Positions 1 through 5,344 of a DNA stretch of 5,344 nucleotides are shown here, in pieces (within the stretch, counting starts at the first letter, position 1; each line of letters begins with the position of its first letter). Below the pieces are notes generated by a model that worked only from the letters and a program-made list of their open reading frames with translations, did no database searches and was not told the DNA's origin. The stretch is taken from assembly GCA_027014185.1 (NCBI GenBank), contig JALWEK010000016.1, positions 1 through 5,344 on the forward strand, read 5' to 3'. The position numbers and the translations under genes are program-made. This DNA comes from Aquificaceae bacterium. Its GTDB lineage: Bacteria > Aquificota > Aquificia > Aquificales > Aquificaceae.

Positions 1-75
1 CTATCGAAAGAGATAAAGAGTATCGTGGATCAGCTATCGGAAGCCCTTAAGGTGGAGGCGGAGGATGAAACCTGA
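1..75 (+). CDS. C-terminal end of an unidentified upstream protein (partial)
   Basis: Frame 1 is open from the left edge to a TGA at 73-75 and encodes 24 residues ending KVEAEDET. The fragment (LSKEIKSIVDQLSEALKVEA) is charged and helical, with a heptad-like spacing of I, V, L and L, as in a coiled-coil tail. Its codon use (AAA GAG ATA AAG) matches the neighbouring genes, and it overlaps the cheV start by 11 bases, as expected inside an operon. The chemotaxis context and helical tail would suit a methyl-accepting chemotaxis receptor, but the fragment carries no diagnostic motif, so that identity is only a guess. The 5' end lies outside the window. Confidence 0.6.
   Translation, partial: LSKEIKSIVDQLSEALKVEAEDET
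51..58 (+). promoter_or_regulatory. Ribosome binding site for cheV
   Basis: GGTGGAGG lies within the last codons of the upstream gene, six bases before the ATG at 65. This supports that start and suggests that cheV translation is coupled to the end of the upstream reading frame. Confidence 0.7.
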
Positions 76-1033
76 GAAGGCTACCGGAGCCCTGCCGGAC
101 ATCCTGGAAACGGGGAAGAACGAGCTCGAGATAGTGGACTTTCGTATATACGAGGACAGGCCCGAAGGAGTCTATGAGTGGATATTTGGTGTAAACGTGG
201 CCAAGGTCAGGGAAGTTCTAAGGATGCCCAAGATAACTAAGGTTCCCAACATGCCTCCTGAAGTGGAGGGAATGGCGGAGATAAGGGGTAAGCTGATCCC
301 GGTGGTGAGCCTAGCCAAATGGATAGGTATAGAGGAACCTCTCGAGAGGAAGAAGTTCCTCTTACATTTAGAGTTCCTCAGAGAAAATGTGGGCGTTATA
401 GTTCACGATGCGAAAAGGATAAGGAGGATATCCTGGAGGGATATAAAGAAGGCTCCCGAGACCCTCAACCAGCAGCTAGGGGGCAGGATCACGGGCGTTG
501 TCGATACCGAGGACGGGCTTCTTATAATCCTCGACTTCGAGGGGATACTCCACGATATAGGGCTCCTGAAGGTCTTCGGTGAGGCGGAGGCCAAGGAGGA
601 AGCGAAGAAGACCGAGAGGACCTATACCATACTCGTTGCGGAAGACTCAGCGATAGCGAGGAAGATCATAACCGACATCCTGGAGAGTGCGGGCCATAAG
701 GTCATAATGACCGAGGATGGCCTCGAGGCCTGGAACCTCCTGAACGAATACCTCCAGAAGGCCAAAAGCGAGAACAGGCCCATTACCGACTACATCCAGC
801 TCGTGATAACGGATATAGAAATGCCAAATATGGACGGCCTCACCCTTACCAAGAAGATCAAGGAGACGGTGGGCCTTATGGGTCTTCCCGTGATAGTGAA
901 CACCACGCTCTCGGACGACTCTAACAGGCAGAGGGCCTTCAGGGTGAACGCGGACGGCTTCATAGTCAAGTTCGACGCTGAGGAGCTCCTTGAGATGGTG
1001 AACAAGCTCGGGGCTAAGGGAGAGGAGTCATGA
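65..1033 (+). CDS. cheV: Chemotaxis protein CheV (CheW-like coupling domain fused to a receiver domain)
   Basis: This 322-residue protein has the usual CheV length and two-domain order. Residues about 18-168 form a CheW-like domain that should join receptors to CheA in the membrane-associated array; visible marks are NELEIVDFRIYE, FGVNVAKVREV and IRGKLIPVVSLAKWIG (73-88), with R74 at the position equivalent to the CheW NLRG arginine. A charged linker (172-186) leads to a receiver domain (187-316). That domain has the acidic pair E193/D194, phospho-acceptor D250 in ITDIEMPNMDG, T280 and K302, all in the CheY-like spacing. The long loop before D250 (about 228-243) is typical of CheV receivers. 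Phosphotransfer from CheA is expected to tune coupling or act as a phosphate sink, a family-level role not shown here. The start is fixed by a good ribosome binding site and by N-terminal similarity to CheV. The stop overlaps the cheA start. The extended loop YEDRPEGVYEWI before FGVNV is longer than in the short-loop CheV form. Confidence 0.96.
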   Translation: MKPEKATGALPDILETGKNELEIVDFRIYEDRPEGVYEWIFGVNVAKVREVLRMPKITKVPNMPPEVEGMAEIRGKLIPVVSLAKWIGIEEPLERKKFLLHLEFLRENVGVIVHDAKRIRRISWRDIKKAPETLNQQLGGRITGVVDTEDGLLIILDFEGILHDIGLLKVFGEAEAKEEAKKTERTYTILVAEDSAIARKIITDILESAGHKVIMTEDGLEAWNLLNEYLQKAKSENRPITDYIQLVITDIEMPNMDGLTLTKKIKETVGLMGLPVIVNTTLSDDSNRQRAFRVNADGFIVKFDAEELLEMVNKLGAKGEES

Positions 1034-2937
1034 TAAGCGACGAGATGAGAGAGATCTTCAACGAGTTCGTGGTGGAGGCGGAGGAGAACCTCCAGAAGGT
1101 AGAGGAGAACCTACTCGAGCTTGAGAAAGACCCTCAGAACGAGGAGCTTCTGAACGCCACCTTCAGGGCGATGCACACCCTCAAGGGAGGGGCCGGCTTT
1201 CTGGGCCTTAAGGCTGTGGTAGAGGTGGCCCACGCCGCGGAGGACGTTCTGGGAAAGCTCAGAAGCGGAGAGCTGACCTTAACCCCTGAGATAAACGACG
1301 CTATCCTCGAAGCCGTAGATTTCATACGCTCCGCTATTCAGAGGTACGAAGCGGGGGAGGATGTGGAAACGCCCCAGGACCTCGTGAACAAGCTCAGGAA
1401 TCTCGAACAGGGTGAGGTCAAGGAGGAAGTTCCTGAGAAGAAAGGGGAGAGCATAGACGATCTGCTGGATAGGTTCGGCTTTTCCCATCTCAAGGGCAAG
1501 CCCATAGAGGAGATCCTCGAGGAGCTCATACTTCTCCCTCCCGACGAAAGGCCGGCCGAGCTCATAGAGGCCTTAGACCGGATCGTGGCCAAGGGGGAGA
1601 CCGAGCAGGAGGCTAAACAGGAGCCTGAGGAGGAGGAAGAGAAGACTATACAGCCTATCGCAGAGGTTGAGGAAAAGAGGGAGGAGAAGAAAGAGGAGCC
1701 TAAAAGAGAGGAACCTAAGAAGGAGGAGAAGAGACCTGTCGTTAAAAGTGAGGGAGAGAAGGTAGTCAGGATAGACGTTCACAAGATAGAGAGCTTGATG
1801 AACCTCGTTGGGGAGCTCGTTCTGGAGAGGAACAGGCTTCTCAGGATATTTCAGAAGCTTTACGATGAGTACCAGTCGAAGACGGTGGACGAGCTCGAGA
1901 CGGTGATCTCCTCCCTCGACAGGATAGTGGGGGATCTGCAGCTCGCGGTAATGAAGACGAGGATGCAACCGGTCAAGAGGCTCTTCCAGAAGTTCCCGAG
2001 GGTGGTCAGAGACCTGGCTAGGATGCTCGGCAAGGAGGTGGAGCTCGTTCTTGAAGGCGAGGATGCCGAGATGGACAAGACGGTCCTCGAAAAGCTCGAG
2101 GAACCCCTCATACACCTGATAAGGAACGCTGTGGATCATGGGATAGAGCCTCCCGATGAGAGGGAGAAGGCTGGAAAACCTAGGAAGGGAACCGTGAAGC
2201 TGAGCGCTTACTACCACGGCGACAGGATATTTATAGAGGTTGCCGACGACGGTAGGGGTATAGATATAGAGAAGGTCAAGCAGAAGGCCTTAGAGAGGGG
2301 AATAATATCTCCGGACAGGGCGGAGAAGATGACCGAGAAGGACGTCCTATTCCTCATATTCCACCCCGGCTTCTCCACAAAGGAGCAGACCTCCGAGGTC
2401 TCCGGGAGGGGCGTTGGTATGGACGTGGTCATGAACACCGTCTCAGCCTTCCGGGGAACTATAGATATAGAGACCGAGAAGGGCAAGGGAACTAGAATAG
2501 TTCTCTCCTTCCCTCTCACCGTAGGCATCATCAGGTCCTTGCTCGTTTCCGTGAACGGAAGACTCTTCGCCATACCCATATACTCGGTGCTCGAGATAAT
2601 TCAGGGAGAGGATGCCCAGATCACCACCGTCTCGGGCAAGGAGGTGCTTATCCTGAGAGAGCTCACGATACCCCTGATAAACCTGGGCGAGGCCCTCGAG
2701 ATGGGAGGGGGCAACGTTGGTTACGTGATAGTATCCCAGGTGGGGAGCCAGAAGGTCGCCTTTACGGTCGAGGATCTCTTCGGTGACGAGGAGGTTGTTG
2801 TCAAGCCTCTAGGTAAGATAATCGGTGAGGTTCAGGGCATATCGGGTGCCACCATAACCGGAGATGGAAAGGTAGTTTTGATACTCGATCTGGACGGAAT
2901 ACTGAAGAGGGAGATGAGGGCTATAACTTTTGTGTGA
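1030..2937 (+). CDS. cheA: Chemotaxis sensor histidine kinase CheA (no recognisable P2 domain)
   Basis: This 635-residue cytoplasmic kinase autophosphorylates under receptor control and passes phosphate to response regulators such as CheY and CheV. The P1/Hpt domain (about 1-110) has the phospho-accepting H49 in MHTLKGGAGFLG, with K52, H68 and E71 in place. Residues 111-243 are a linker with no recognisable CheY-binding P2 domain. P3 dimerisation helices span about 244-310 (VHKIESLMNLVGELVLERN), followed by TRMQPVKRLFQKFPRVVRDL (310-329). The P4 ATPase domain (about 311-497) shows the N box LIRNAVDHGIE (363-373), G1 DDGRG (406-410), F box HPGFST (445-450) and G2 GRGVGMD (459-465). P5, the CheW-like domain (about 498-635), ends with VKPLG, GISGATI and GDGKVVLILD. 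All catalytic motifs are intact. The start overlaps the cheV stop as ATGA, with AGAGGAG just upstream, implying coupled translation. Compared with CheA proteins that carry P2, this one is somewhat short for that reason. Confidence 0.98.
   Translation: MISDEMREIFNEFVVEAEENLQKVEENLLELEKDPQNEELLNATFRAMHTLKGGAGFLGLKAVVEVAHAAEDVLGKLRSGELTLTPEINDAILEAVDFIRSAIQRYEAGEDVETPQDLVNKLRNLEQGEVKEEVPEKKGESIDDLLDRFGFSHLKGKPIEEILEELILLPPDERPAELIEALDRIVAKGETEQEAKQEPEEEEEKTIQPIAEVEEKREEKKEEPKREEPKKEEKRPVVKSEGEKVVRIDVHKIESLMNLVGELVLERNRLLRIFQKLYDEYQSKTVDELETVISSLDRIVGDLQLAVMKTRMQPVKRLFQKFPRVVRDLARMLGKEVELVLEGEDAEMDKTVLEKLEEPLIHLIRNAVDHGIEPPDEREKAGKPRKGTVKLSAYYHGDRIFIEVADDGRGIDIEKVKQKALERGIISPDRAEKMTEKDVLFLIFHPGFSTKEQTSEVSGRGVGMDVVMNTVSAFRGTIDIETEKGKGTRIVLSFPLTVGIIRSLLVSVNGRLFAIPIYSVLEIIQGEDAQITTVSGKEVLILRELTIPLINLGEALEMGGGNVGYVIVSQVGSQKVAFTVEDLFGDEEVVVKPLGKIIGEVQGISGATITGDGKVVLILDLDGILKREMRAITFV
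1450..1758 (+). other. CheA inter-domain linker: short helical segment plus Glu/Lys-rich low-complexity stretch
   Basis: Between P1 and P3, CheA residues 141-187 look like two or three short amphipathic helices (SIDDLLDRFGF, IEEILEELILLPPDE, AELIEALDRIV). Residues about 188-243 are almost entirely Glu, Lys, Arg and Pro, including the imperfect repeat EEPKREEPKKEEK. At DNA level this contains an uninterrupted 30-base purine run at 1669-1698, fully explained by Glu/Lys/Arg codons. The stretch sits where CheA normally carries its CheY/CheB-docking P2 domain. I see no P2-like alternating strand/helix pattern, so it is probably a flexible tether; the helical part might be a reduced docking element, which is inference. 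Confidence 0.7.
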
Positions 2938-2943
2938 GGTGAG
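2936..2943 (+). promoter_or_regulatory. Ribosome binding site for cheW
   Basis: GAGGTGAG overlaps the cheA stop codon and its GAGG core is seven bases before the ATG at 2947. It supports that start and keeps cheW in the same message as cheA. Confidence 0.7.
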
Positions 2944-2946
2944 ATC

Positions 2947-3417
2947 ATGGCTGAGATAGTTCCCGTAGGTGAGGTAAAACCTGAGAAGCTCTCCGAGGTC
3001 GAGGAGTTCCTGGGTATATCCCTGGAGAACGAGCTAATCGGGATACCTTTGAAGAAGATACTCACCATATCCAAGATCCTGGACATAGTGAAGGTTCCCT
3101 ACACCTCGAGCATCATCGTCGGCGTTATGAACCTGAGGGGGGAGATAATACCGGTCCTCTCCCTCAAGCAGATACTGGGTCTCTCTGAGAGTAATGAGCC
3201 AACTAGGATAGTGGTCCTCGATTCGAAGCACGGCAAGGCCGGTGTCCTGGTGGACAACATAGTGGGCGTTGTGAGGGTTCCCAGCGAGAGGCTCGAACCT
3301 AACCCGATGGTTGGCAGATACAGTGCCTACGTAAGCCACGTCGCCCAGACAGAGTACGGTCTCATGGAGATCCTAGACGTTGACCGCCTCGTGGACTCAC
3401 TCGTAGAGGAGGACTGA
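2947..3417 (+). CDS. cheW: Chemotaxis coupling protein CheW
   Basis: This 156-residue single-domain protein matches the usual CheW size. CheW bridges the P5 domain of CheA to the tips of chemoreceptors and so builds the signalling array at the inner face of the membrane. The CheW fold is visible from about residue 18 to the end: EFLGISLENELIGIPLKKIL, then ILDIVKVPYTSSIIVGVMNL, RGEIIPVLSLKQILGL (64-79), the strand RIVVLD (87-92) and GVLVDNIVGVVRVP (99-112). R64 in MNLRGEIIPV corresponds to the conserved CheW arginine implicated in kinase/receptor contact. The first 17 residues are a short charged leader without family similarity. There is no receiver domain, unlike CheV upstream. It lies 9 bases after cheA and appears to be the last gene of the operon, being followed by a likely terminator. 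Having both CheW and CheV gives the array two alternative couplers. Confidence 0.95.
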   Translation: MAEIVPVGEVKPEKLSEVEEFLGISLENELIGIPLKKILTISKILDIVKVPYTSSIIVGVMNLRGEIIPVLSLKQILGLSESNEPTRIVVLDSKHGKAGVLVDNIVGVVRVPSERLEPNPMVGRYSAYVSHVAQTEYGLMEILDVDRLVDSLVEED

Positions 3418-3462
3418 TCTTCCCCAAGGCTGCTCTTACTTCGGGGTATCATTCTGTTTTTT
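3416..3462 (+). terminator. Probable intrinsic terminator after cheW
   Basis: A hairpin can form from CCCCAAGG (3422-3429) with CTTCGGGG (3439-3446), with one A-C mismatch, one G-T wobble and a 9-base loop. An outer GAT/ATC (3416-3418 with 3448-3450) could extend it across a small internal loop. It is followed at once by a T-rich tract ending in six T (3457-3462). The stem is imperfect, but its place between cheW and a clear new promoter makes termination of the chemotaxis operon plausible. Confidence 0.5.
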
Positions 3463-3492
3463 GAGAGAGTTAATAAAATTCGTCTCATAAAA
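3457..3492. repeat. Imperfect inverted repeat just upstream of the dnaK -35 box
   Basis: The arms TTTTTTGAGA (3457-3466) and TCTCATAAAA (3483-3492) pair at 9 of 10 positions across a 16-base AT-rich spacer. The right arm ends one base before the -35 hexamer. The left arm shares its T run with the putative terminator. It could be an operator for the dnaK promoter, a second hairpin helping termination, or chance in AT-rich DNA. It does not match the CIRCE consensus bound by HrcA. Confidence 0.4.
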
Positions 3493-3493
3493 C

Positions 3494-3522
3494 TTGACAA
3501 TAAGAAACTAAAGTTCTAAAAT
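3494..3522 (+). promoter_or_regulatory. Sigma-70-type promoter of dnaK
   Basis: A perfect TTGACA -35 box (3494-3499) is followed, after the optimal 17 bases, by TAAAAT (3517-3522), one mismatch from TATAAT. The predicted transcription start is near 3529, leaving about 25 bases of leader before the dnaK ATG. The region is markedly AT-rich compared with the flanking genes. It does not resemble an E. coli sigma-32 heat-shock promoter, whose -10 is C-rich, so any heat induction would more likely act through a repressor. Confidence 0.85.
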
Positions 3523-3533
3523 AATTCGAGAAC
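3513..3533. promoter_or_regulatory. Palindrome over the dnaK -10 box and transcription start (candidate operator)
   Basis: GTTCT (3513-3517) and AGAAC (3529-3533) are perfect inverted arms 11 bases apart. The innermost bases AAT-A-ATT are also symmetric about 3523, so 8 of 10 half-site pairs match. The site covers the -10 hexamer and the predicted start point, the classic place for a repressor. The regulator is unknown; the sequence is not CIRCE. Confidence 0.4.
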
Positions 3534-3536
3534 GAG

Positions 3537-3549
3537 AAAGGAGGAGGTG
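3537..3549 (+). promoter_or_regulatory. Strong ribosome binding site for dnaK
   Basis: AAAGGAGGAGGTG holds two overlapping Shine-Dalgarno cores, AAAGGAGG and GGAGGTG. The second ends five bases before the ATG at 3555. The strength fits a highly expressed chaperone and fixes the start. Confidence 0.85.
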
Positions 3550-3554
3550 GAAAG

Positions 3555-5344
3555 ATGGCAGAGAAGATACTTGGTATAGACCTGGGGACTACAAACTCCG
3601 TTGTTGCCGTAATGATGGGGGATGAGGCTGTTGTAATACCCAACCAGGAAGGGGCTAGGCTAACACCTTCGGTAGTCTCCTGGACTAAGGAGAAGGAGAT
3701 ACTCGTAGGAGAACCTGCCAAGAGGAGAGCTGTCCTCGATCCTGAGAACACCGTTTACGAATCCAAGAGGTTTATAGGAAGGAAGTTCGACGAGGTCAAA
3801 GAGGAGGCCAAGAGGGTCTCCTACAAGGTTGTTGCGGACGATAAAGGAGACGCGGCCTTCGACATACCAAACGCTGGAAAGATAGTTCGTCCGGAGGAGG
3901 TGGGAGCCCACGTACTTAGAAAGCTCAAAGAGGCTGCGGAGGCTTACCTCGGAGAGAAGATAACTAAGGCCGTTATAACCGTTCCCGCCTACTTCAACGA
4001 GAGGCAGAGGCAGGCTACTAAGGACGCGGGTAAAATAGCTGGTCTCGAGGTTCTGAGGATACTCAACGAACCCACAGCCGCAGCGCTTGCCTACGGCCTG
4101 GATAAGAAGGCTGACGTCAAGATACTCGTGTATGACTTCGGTGGCGGCACCTTCGACGTTTCTATCCTAGAAGGTGGAGAGGGTGTTATAGAGGTCAAGG
4201 CAACCTCTGGGGATACGCACCTCGGGGGTGCGAACATAGACGAGAGGATAATGGAGTGGCTCATAGAGGAGTTCAAGAAGGAAACAGGAATAGATCTAAG
4301 GAATGACAAGACTGCCCTCCAGAGACTCAAGGAGGCGGCCGAGCAGGCCAAGAAGGAGCTCTCCTTCAAGCTCGAGACCGAGATCAACCTGCCCTTCATA
4401 ACGATAGATCCCTCCAACAACCAGCCGCTGCACCTTCAGAAGAAGCTCACCAGAGCGCGCCTCGAGGAGATGATAAAGGACCTGATAGACAGGACGATGG
4501 ACATAGTCAAGAAGGCCCTCGAGGACGCTAAGCTAAAGCCCGAGGACATAGACGATATAGTGCTCGTTGGAGGCTCTACGAGGATACCCCTCGTCCAGCA
4601 GAGGATAAAGGAGTTCTTCGGCAAGGAGCCCCACAAGGGTGTAAACCCTGACGAGGTAGTTGCAGTTGGTGCGGCCATACAGGCCGGAGTTCTCTCCGGA
4701 GAGGTCAAGGAGATACTCCTCGTGGACGTTACACCCCTATCCTTGGGAGTGGAGACTTACGGTGGTGTGATGACAGTCCTGATCCCCAGGAACACGCCCA
4801 TACCCTACAAGAAGTGTGAGGTCTTTACCACAGCATCCGACTACCAGACCGAGGTCGAGATCCACGTCCTCCAGGGAGAGAGACCTCTGGCCAAGGACAA
4901 CAAGTCCCTCGGTAAATTCTACCTAACGGGGATACCTCCCGCCCCGAGAGGAGTTCCCAAGATAGAAGTCTGTTTCGACATAGATGCGGACGGTATCCTT
5001 CACGTCACCGCAAAGGACCTGGGAACTGGTAAGGAGCAATCCATAAGGATCCAGCCCTCCTCCGGACTCACCCAGGAGGAGATAGAGAAGATGGTGAAAG
5101 AGGCTGAGGCCCACGCCGAAGAGGACAAGAAGAAGAAAGAGCTGATAGAAACCAAGAACCAGCTCGACCAGCTTGTTTACAACCTGGAGAAGATAATCAA
5201 CGAGAACAAGGACAAACTACCCGAGGACCACGTGAAGGAGGCCCAGGAGGTTATAGAGGAGGCCAAGAAGGTTATCGCGGAGGCCCAGGAGATAGATCAG
5301 GTCAAGTCGGTTATGGACAGGGTCCTCCAGGTTTCGTCCAAGAT
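3555..5344 (+). CDS. dnaK: Molecular chaperone DnaK (Hsp70), 3' end outside window
   Basis: About 596 residues are visible, open to the right edge; only the end of the lid and the C-terminal tail of a roughly 630-residue protein are missing. DnaK is the cytoplasmic ATP-driven Hsp70 that works with DnaJ and GrpE to fold and rescue proteins. The nucleotide-binding domain (about 1-385) carries all three Hsp70 signatures: IDLGTTNS (8-15), [14 protein letters not shown] (192-205, with T199) and [15 protein letters not shown] (335-349). K71 and E172 match the catalytic K70 and E171 of E. coli DnaK. Residues about 77-102 include the insert typical of diderm bacteria. The inter-domain linker is ILLVD (387-391), followed by [15 protein letters not shown]. 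The substrate-binding beta domain (392-about 503) includes [18 protein letters not shown] and [14 protein letters not shown], and the helical lid begins at about 504. The conserved NBD cysteine (C15 in E. coli) is replaced by V16, while C421 and C473 lie in the substrate domain. dnaK has its own promoter; grpE is not immediately upstream. Confidence 0.98.
   Translation, partial: MAEKILGIDLGTTNSVVAVMMGDEAVVIPNQEGARLTPSVVSWTKEKEILVGEPAKRRAVLDPENTVYESKRFIGRKFDEVKEEAKRVSYKVVADDKGDAAFDIPNAGKIVRPEEVGAHVLRKLKEAAEAYLGEKITKAVITVPAYFNERQRQATKDAGKIAGLEVLRILNEPTAAALAYGLDKKADVKILVYDFGGGTFDVSILEGGEGVIEVKATSGDTHLGGANIDERIMEWLIEEFKKETGIDLRNDKTALQRLKEAAEQAKKELSFKLETEINLPFITIDPSNNQPLHLQKKLTRARLEEMIKDLIDRTMDIVKKALEDAKLKPEDIDDIVLVGGSTRIPLVQQRIKEFFGKEPHKGVNPDEVVAVGAAIQAGVLSGEVKEILLVDVTPLSLGVETYGGVMTVLIPRNTPIPYKKCEVFTTASDYQTEVEIHVLQGERPLAKDNKSLGKFYLTGIPPAPRGVPKIEVCFDIDADGILHVTAKDLGTGKEQSIRIQPSSGLTQEEIEKMVKEAEAHAEEDKKKKELIETKNQLDQLVYNLEKIINENKDKLPEDHVKEAQEVIEEAKKVIAEAQEIDQVKSVMDRVLQVSSK

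Noticed and set aside
319..582. Open frame of 87 codons on the + strand in another frame
   Set aside because: It is nested inside the CheW-like domain of cheV and its translation is an Arg/Gly-rich frame-shadow with no family resemblance.
51..1086. Identical 15-base stretch GGTGGAGGCGGAGGA at 51-65 and 1072-1085 region
   Set aside because: Both copies encode a V-E-A-E type helix in the same frame, or overlap a ribosome binding site. In such purine-rich DNA this is most likely coincidence rather than a functional repeat.
1669..1698. 30-base uninterrupted purine run as a possible triplex-forming element
   Set aside because: It is fully explained by Glu/Lys/Arg codons of the CheA linker; no mirror symmetry stood out.
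1573..2217. Long open frame of 214 codons on the minus strand
   Set aside because: It lies wholly opposite cheA, which has full domain support. The translation is a Leu-rich shadow of Glu/Lys/Arg-rich coding, with no recognisable domain and no reason to expect translation.
2211..2579. Minus-strand open frame of 122 codons opposite the cheA ATPase region
   Set aside because: It is Ser/Pro/Ile-rich, as expected from antisense to purine-rich codons, and overlaps a strongly supported gene.
3418..3554. CIRCE element, sigma-32 promoter or small gene in the cheW-dnaK spacer
   Set aside because: There is no TTAGCACTC/GAGTGCTAA pair, no C-rich sigma-32 -10 box, and no open frame with a ribosome binding site.

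Overview
The window reads as part of the chromosome of a thermophilic, probably hyperthermophilic, Gram-negative-type bacterium. Three signs support this. The proteins are very rich in Glu, Lys and Arg. Arginine is written almost only with AGG/AGA and isoleucine mostly with ATA, and the coding strand is strongly purine-loaded. DnaK also carries the roughly 24-residue nucleotide-binding-domain insert found in diderm but not Gram-positive Hsp70s. The CheV N-terminal region (a longer loop before the FGVNVAKVREV stretch) reminds me of CheV from Campylobacterota or Aquificota. A Desulfurobacteriaceae/Aquificota-like host is therefore a reasonable guess, but only an inference.

Layout: every gene is on the + strand. 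Positions 1-75 hold the last codons of an unidentified upstream protein, which overlaps the next start by 11 bases. A tight chemotaxis cluster follows: cheV (65-1033), cheA (1030-2937, 4-base ATGA overlap) and cheW (2947-3417, 9-base gap). After cheW come a probable intrinsic terminator and a short AT-rich spacer (3418-3554). This spacer carries a clear sigma-70-type promoter (TTGACA, 17 bases, TAAAAT), two inverted repeats and a very strong ribosome binding site. dnaK then starts at 3555 and runs off the right edge, with about 596 codons visible.

The first three genes encode the core of a chemoreceptor signalling array: the histidine kinase CheA, the coupling protein CheW, and CheV, a CheW-like coupler fused to a phosphorylatable receiver domain. 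They are probably co-transcribed and translationally coupled. The receptor, CheY, CheR and CheB are not seen here, although the gene at the left edge could be a receptor. dnaK is a separate transcription unit for the general Hsp70 chaperone.

No mobile element, CRISPR array, tRNA or rRNA was seen. The region is mainly ordinary core-genome content. The points most worth a second look are the regulatory spacer before dnaK and the CheA linker, which lacks a recognisable P2 domain.
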